A DNA stretch of 64,000 nt from a virus: positions 1 to 64,000 of IMG/VR virus record IMGVR_UViG_3300035698_003810; one strand, written 5' to 3'. The stretch's first letter is position 1. Every line of letters begins with the position of its first letter. Both the position numbers and the translations under genes were made by a program. The notes beneath the pieces were generated by a model. That model was not told the DNA's origin. It did not search any database and saw nothing but the letters and a program-made list of their open reading frames with translations. Shown in pieces: positions 62,078 through 64,000 of the stretch.

Positions 62078-63082
62078 ATGAACTCATTTACAACACATTA
62101 TTTTAATGAAGACTTGATAAGTGAGATGCTTATCAAAGGAAAAAGAAAAGAAGATGGTCAACAAGAGATTATGGCATTCAATAAATGGATTTATTTTCTT
62201 GATGATGAACACCCACAATGGGAAGAAATGAAAAAAGAGATTGTTGATGCTTTAGAATTGGAAGAATATGATTATGAAGATGAAGATGCATATGAATTCA
62301 AAGCAAATATTAGTGAACGTGTGCCAGATATTTTAATAGGTAACATAGATGGTAATGATTTAAATATTGAAACACGTGGTTCATTTAAACTTGACCCACA
62401 ATCTTCTATTCTTGTAAAGAAAGTTGTTAATCAATTAGGAATTGACAACGTAGAATATATGTCGGGTGACGGTGAGTCTGAAAATGTTTCCAAATGGGAT
62501 GTTAAAGGTGAGATTCCAGATGTTGCATATCATGGAACAACAACTGAATATTTTGATGAAATAGTAAAACTTGGTATACGTCCGGGAAGTAAAGAATCTA
62601 ATTGGATTAAACAACGTATTAGTCATCCAGATAAAGTATTCTTTGCAACTAATTTTGATGAAGCAATGAACCATGCTATTATGACTGCAAATAAACAGGG
62701 TGGGTATCCACTGGTTATTGAGTTTAAGATTCCTAATAAAGATGCAATTATTCCTGATTATGATGTTGAAGTTCAAACTGGAGAGAAGGGTGATGATGTA
62801 TTGATTAATTTATATTATGATTACATTAATAAAAGATATGATGATGGTGTTAAAACTCATAAGAACAAACCAATGTCTGTAAGTAAAGAGTTTGGTGTAT
62901 ATGGATACATGGGTAACATAATGCCTAAGAATATACAATCAGTTTGGGTTGCAATGGAAGAACCATCAGAAGTATATAACAAAAGTCAATTTACAGAATA
63001 CGATGGCTCTGACATAGATGAACTAAAACGAGAATTAAATCCAGAAGACTATTGGGAAGATGAAGATGAAGATGAAGAATAA
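62078..63082 (+). CDS. ADP-ribosyltransferase-like protein, 334 aa
   Basis: Starts directly after the previous stop. The ART-like signature is VAYHGTTTEYFDEIVKLGIR (YHGT with His152, then the GI.P type), VFFATNFDEAMNHA (188-201) and GGYPLVIEFKIPNKD (208-222). This is the pattern of PARP/KptA/PARP-like ARTs with a His-Tyr/Phe-x motif set. The first 150 residues are charged, and the last 70 are acidic. It could modify a host protein or RNA. T4 Alt is a head-packaged ART, and this protein begins MNSFTTHYFNEDLISE, with an ISE that would suit the prohead protease. Catalytic capacity is uncertain. Confidence 0.6.
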   Translation: MNSFTTHYFNEDLISEMLIKGKRKEDGQQEIMAFNKWIYFLDDEHPQWEEMKKEIVDALELEEYDYEDEDAYEFKANISERVPDILIGNIDGNDLNIETRGSFKLDPQSSILVKKVVNQLGIDNVEYMSGDGESENVSKWDVKGEIPDVAYHGTTTEYFDEIVKLGIRPGSKESNWIKQRISHPDKVFFATNFDEAMNHAIMTANKQGGYPLVIEFKIPNKDAIIPDYDVEVQTGEKGDDVLINLYYDYINKRYDDGVKTHKNKPMSVSKEFGVYGYMGNIMPKNIQSVWVAMEEPSEVYNKSQFTEYDGSDIDELKRELNPEDYWEDEDEDEE

Positions 63083-63146
63083 TGAGATTTTTTATACAAT
63101 TTGTGACTTAAATTTTAATAATAGTGTCTATAGTTAGGAGTGTATA

Positions 63147-63848
63147 ATGTCAATTTTCAATGTGCTTAATTTATTATTAGAAACATCAGAAATTAAAGGT
63201 TATGATTTAAAAAAATATTATGATGATTTTAATAAAAAATATTTTGATGATGAATTACCAGAGATTCCCCTTGTATATGTTAATAGTAGAAAATCTGGTG
63301 GTTGGGTTGATGCCACTATAAATAGAAAGACAGATGAAATAACAATAAAAAGATTAGCAATATCAAAATATTTTAAACGTGATGAAGATAATTTCATTCA
63401 AATAATGCTTCACGAAATGATACATGTGTATTTATTTCATAAACATATAGTTGAACGAGAACAGCATGGGGTTGAGTTTAAAAGAAAATCCCGTGACATT
63501 GAAAAACGCAGTGGAGTGAAAATACCAGAAAGTGATAGTATTGCGTCTGTTGTATCCGATGATGTCAAGTCAAAAGAATTCGATGTTATTTTTATTGACA
63601 CTAAAAAATTAGAAAATAAATATAGTATTGGTGTATTTAAATCTGGATTTTTTGATAAGTTATTTAAATCAGGTGAACATAGTCTTGAAAGATTAAAACG
63701 TAGATATGAATATCCAATTTTTATACTAAAATCTGATGACAGAGTATTATTAAAATACCCAACTCAACGAAGTAAAAATAAAATTTCTTTTTATCATATG
63801 AATAATGAAGATGCTGAAAGAATAATTGATAATTATAAAAATAGTTAA
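63147..63848 (+). CDS. SprT-like zinc metalloprotease, 233 aa
   Basis: The SprT signature is complete: HEMIH with ligands His89 and His93 and catalytic Glu90, and EREQHGVEFK with the third ligand His107. The N-terminal part ELPEIPLVYVNSRKSGGWVD and the following VDATINRKTDE strand complete the SprT domain. The C-terminal half (120-233) is not a zinc ribbon but a beta-rich region (IGVFKSGFFDKLFKSGEHSL). TAGGAG precedes the start. The protease could cut a host DNA-bound or stress protein. Confidence 0.8.
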   Translation: MSIFNVLNLLLETSEIKGYDLKKYYDDFNKKYFDDELPEIPLVYVNSRKSGGWVDATINRKTDEITIKRLAISKYFKRDEDNFIQIMLHEMIHVYLFHKHIVEREQHGVEFKRKSRDIEKRSGVKIPESDSIASVVSDDVKSKEFDVIFIDTKKLENKYSIGVFKSGFFDKLFKSGEHSLERLKRRYEYPIFILKSDDRVLLKYPTQRSKNKISFYHMNNEDAERIIDNYKNS

Positions 63849-63871
63849 TGTATCAAAAATGATACATTAAC
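63844..63871 (+). repeat. Hairpin 1 overlapping the stop codon of the SprT-like gene
   Basis: GTTAATGTATC (63844-63854) pairs perfectly with GATACATTAAC (63861-63871) around AAAAAT. The gene's TAA lies in the 5' arm. The core ATGTATCAAAAATGATACAT is repeated almost exactly in hairpin 2. Confidence 0.8.
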
Positions 63872-63875
63872 GGTC

Positions 63876-63922
63876 AAAAAGGTGTGTAATGTATTAAAAA
63901 TGATACATTACACACCTTTTTT
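63876..63922 (+). terminator. Long bidirectional-type terminator hairpin
   Basis: AAAAAGGTGTGTAATGTAT (63876-63894) pairs with ATACATTACACACCTTTTT (63903-63921), 19 base pairs, around an eight-base loop. An A-run precedes and a T-run follows, so it could terminate in both directions. Immediately before the next transcription unit. Confidence 0.9.
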
Positions 63923-63931
63923 ATTTTTATC

Positions 63932-63960
63932 TTGACATCCCAAATGGCATGATATATTAT
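63932..63960 (+). promoter_or_regulatory. Near-consensus sigma-70 promoter
   Basis: TTGACA (63932-63937) and TATTAT (63955-63960) with a 17-base spacer. Start predicted near 63966. It reads into a gene starting at 63991. Confidence 0.85.
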
Positions 63961-63963
63961 TTG

Positions 63964-63975
63964 TGTATCAAAAAA
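63964..63975 (+). promoter_or_regulatory. Third copy of the TGTATCAAAAA half-site at the transcription start
   Basis: TGTATCAAAAAA directly downstream of the -10 repeats the left half of the hairpin 1 core (TGTATCAAAAAT). Its place at the predicted start makes it a candidate operator, but one AT-rich half-site can be chance. Confidence 0.3.
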
Positions 63976-63990
63976 CAAAGGAGTTACATA

Positions 63991-64000
63991 ATGAAATTGA
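63991..64000 (+). CDS. Start of a gene cut by the window end
   Basis: ATG 63991 is seven bases after AAAGGAG (63977-63983) and about 25 bases after the predicted sigma-70 start. Only MKL is visible. Confidence 0.6.

Overview
The window is a late-gene block of a large T4-like myovirus (tailed phage with a contractile tail). It is AT-rich. Every gene I accept is on the + strand, they are packed with short gaps or overlaps, and most have a clear GGAG-type ribosome binding site. I see no integrase, tRNA, CRISPR array or insertion sequence. The Shine-Dalgarno sites and two good sigma-70 promoters suggest a host with a conventional sigma-70 system, probably proteobacterial, but the sequence does not name the host.

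Layout. 1-1700: the end of one gene and five small unassigned genes. 1.7-7.1 kb: head module, in the order portal (gp20), small genes, prohead protease (gp21), scaffold (gp22), major capsid protein (gp23), then a rho-independent terminator. 7.2-13.5 kb: neck and packaging, with gp13-like, gp15-like, small terminase (gp16-like), an unexpected Hint/intein-like protein, and large terminase (gp17). 13.6-24 kb: sheath (gp18), tube (gp19), a second tube-like protein, a zinc-ribbon hub/assembly protein with a possible +1 frameshift, a tape-measure-like protein ending in an M15 peptidase, and hub/spike proteins (gp53-, gp27- and gp5-like). 24-46.6 kb: wedge proteins gp25 and gp6, then a long set of beta-helix and repeat-rich fibre proteins, a tail-operon glycosyltransferase, a 1432-residue protein with Ig/PKD repeats and a wedge-like C-terminus, and a third tube-fold protein. 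46.6-49.1 kb: RegA translational repressor and acidic proteins. 49.2-60.3 kb: a glycan-modification island with at least seven glycosyltransferase genes (one with four fused domains), three methyltransferases and a B12-type radical SAM enzyme. 60.3-63.9 kb: accessory genes encoding a membrane coiled-coil protein, a stand-alone response-regulator receiver domain, an ADP-ribosyltransferase-like protein and a SprT-like metalloprotease. The window ends with paired hairpins, a near-consensus sigma-70 promoter and the start of another gene.

Expression logic. The octamer TATAAATA, the T4 late-promoter element, lies in almost every intergenic gap longer than about 30 bases. Core, scaffold, capsid, sheath, tube and the main tail operons each have their own copy. 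Two sigma-70-type promoters, before the four-domain glycosyltransferase and before the last partial gene, suggest that the glycan island and the next block can be transcribed early by host polymerase.

The most interesting points are the Hint-like gene in the terminase cluster, the candidate +1 frameshift before the tape measure, the structured RNA plus nine-codon ORF between sheath and tube, the large glycan island, and the receiver/ART/SprT cluster.
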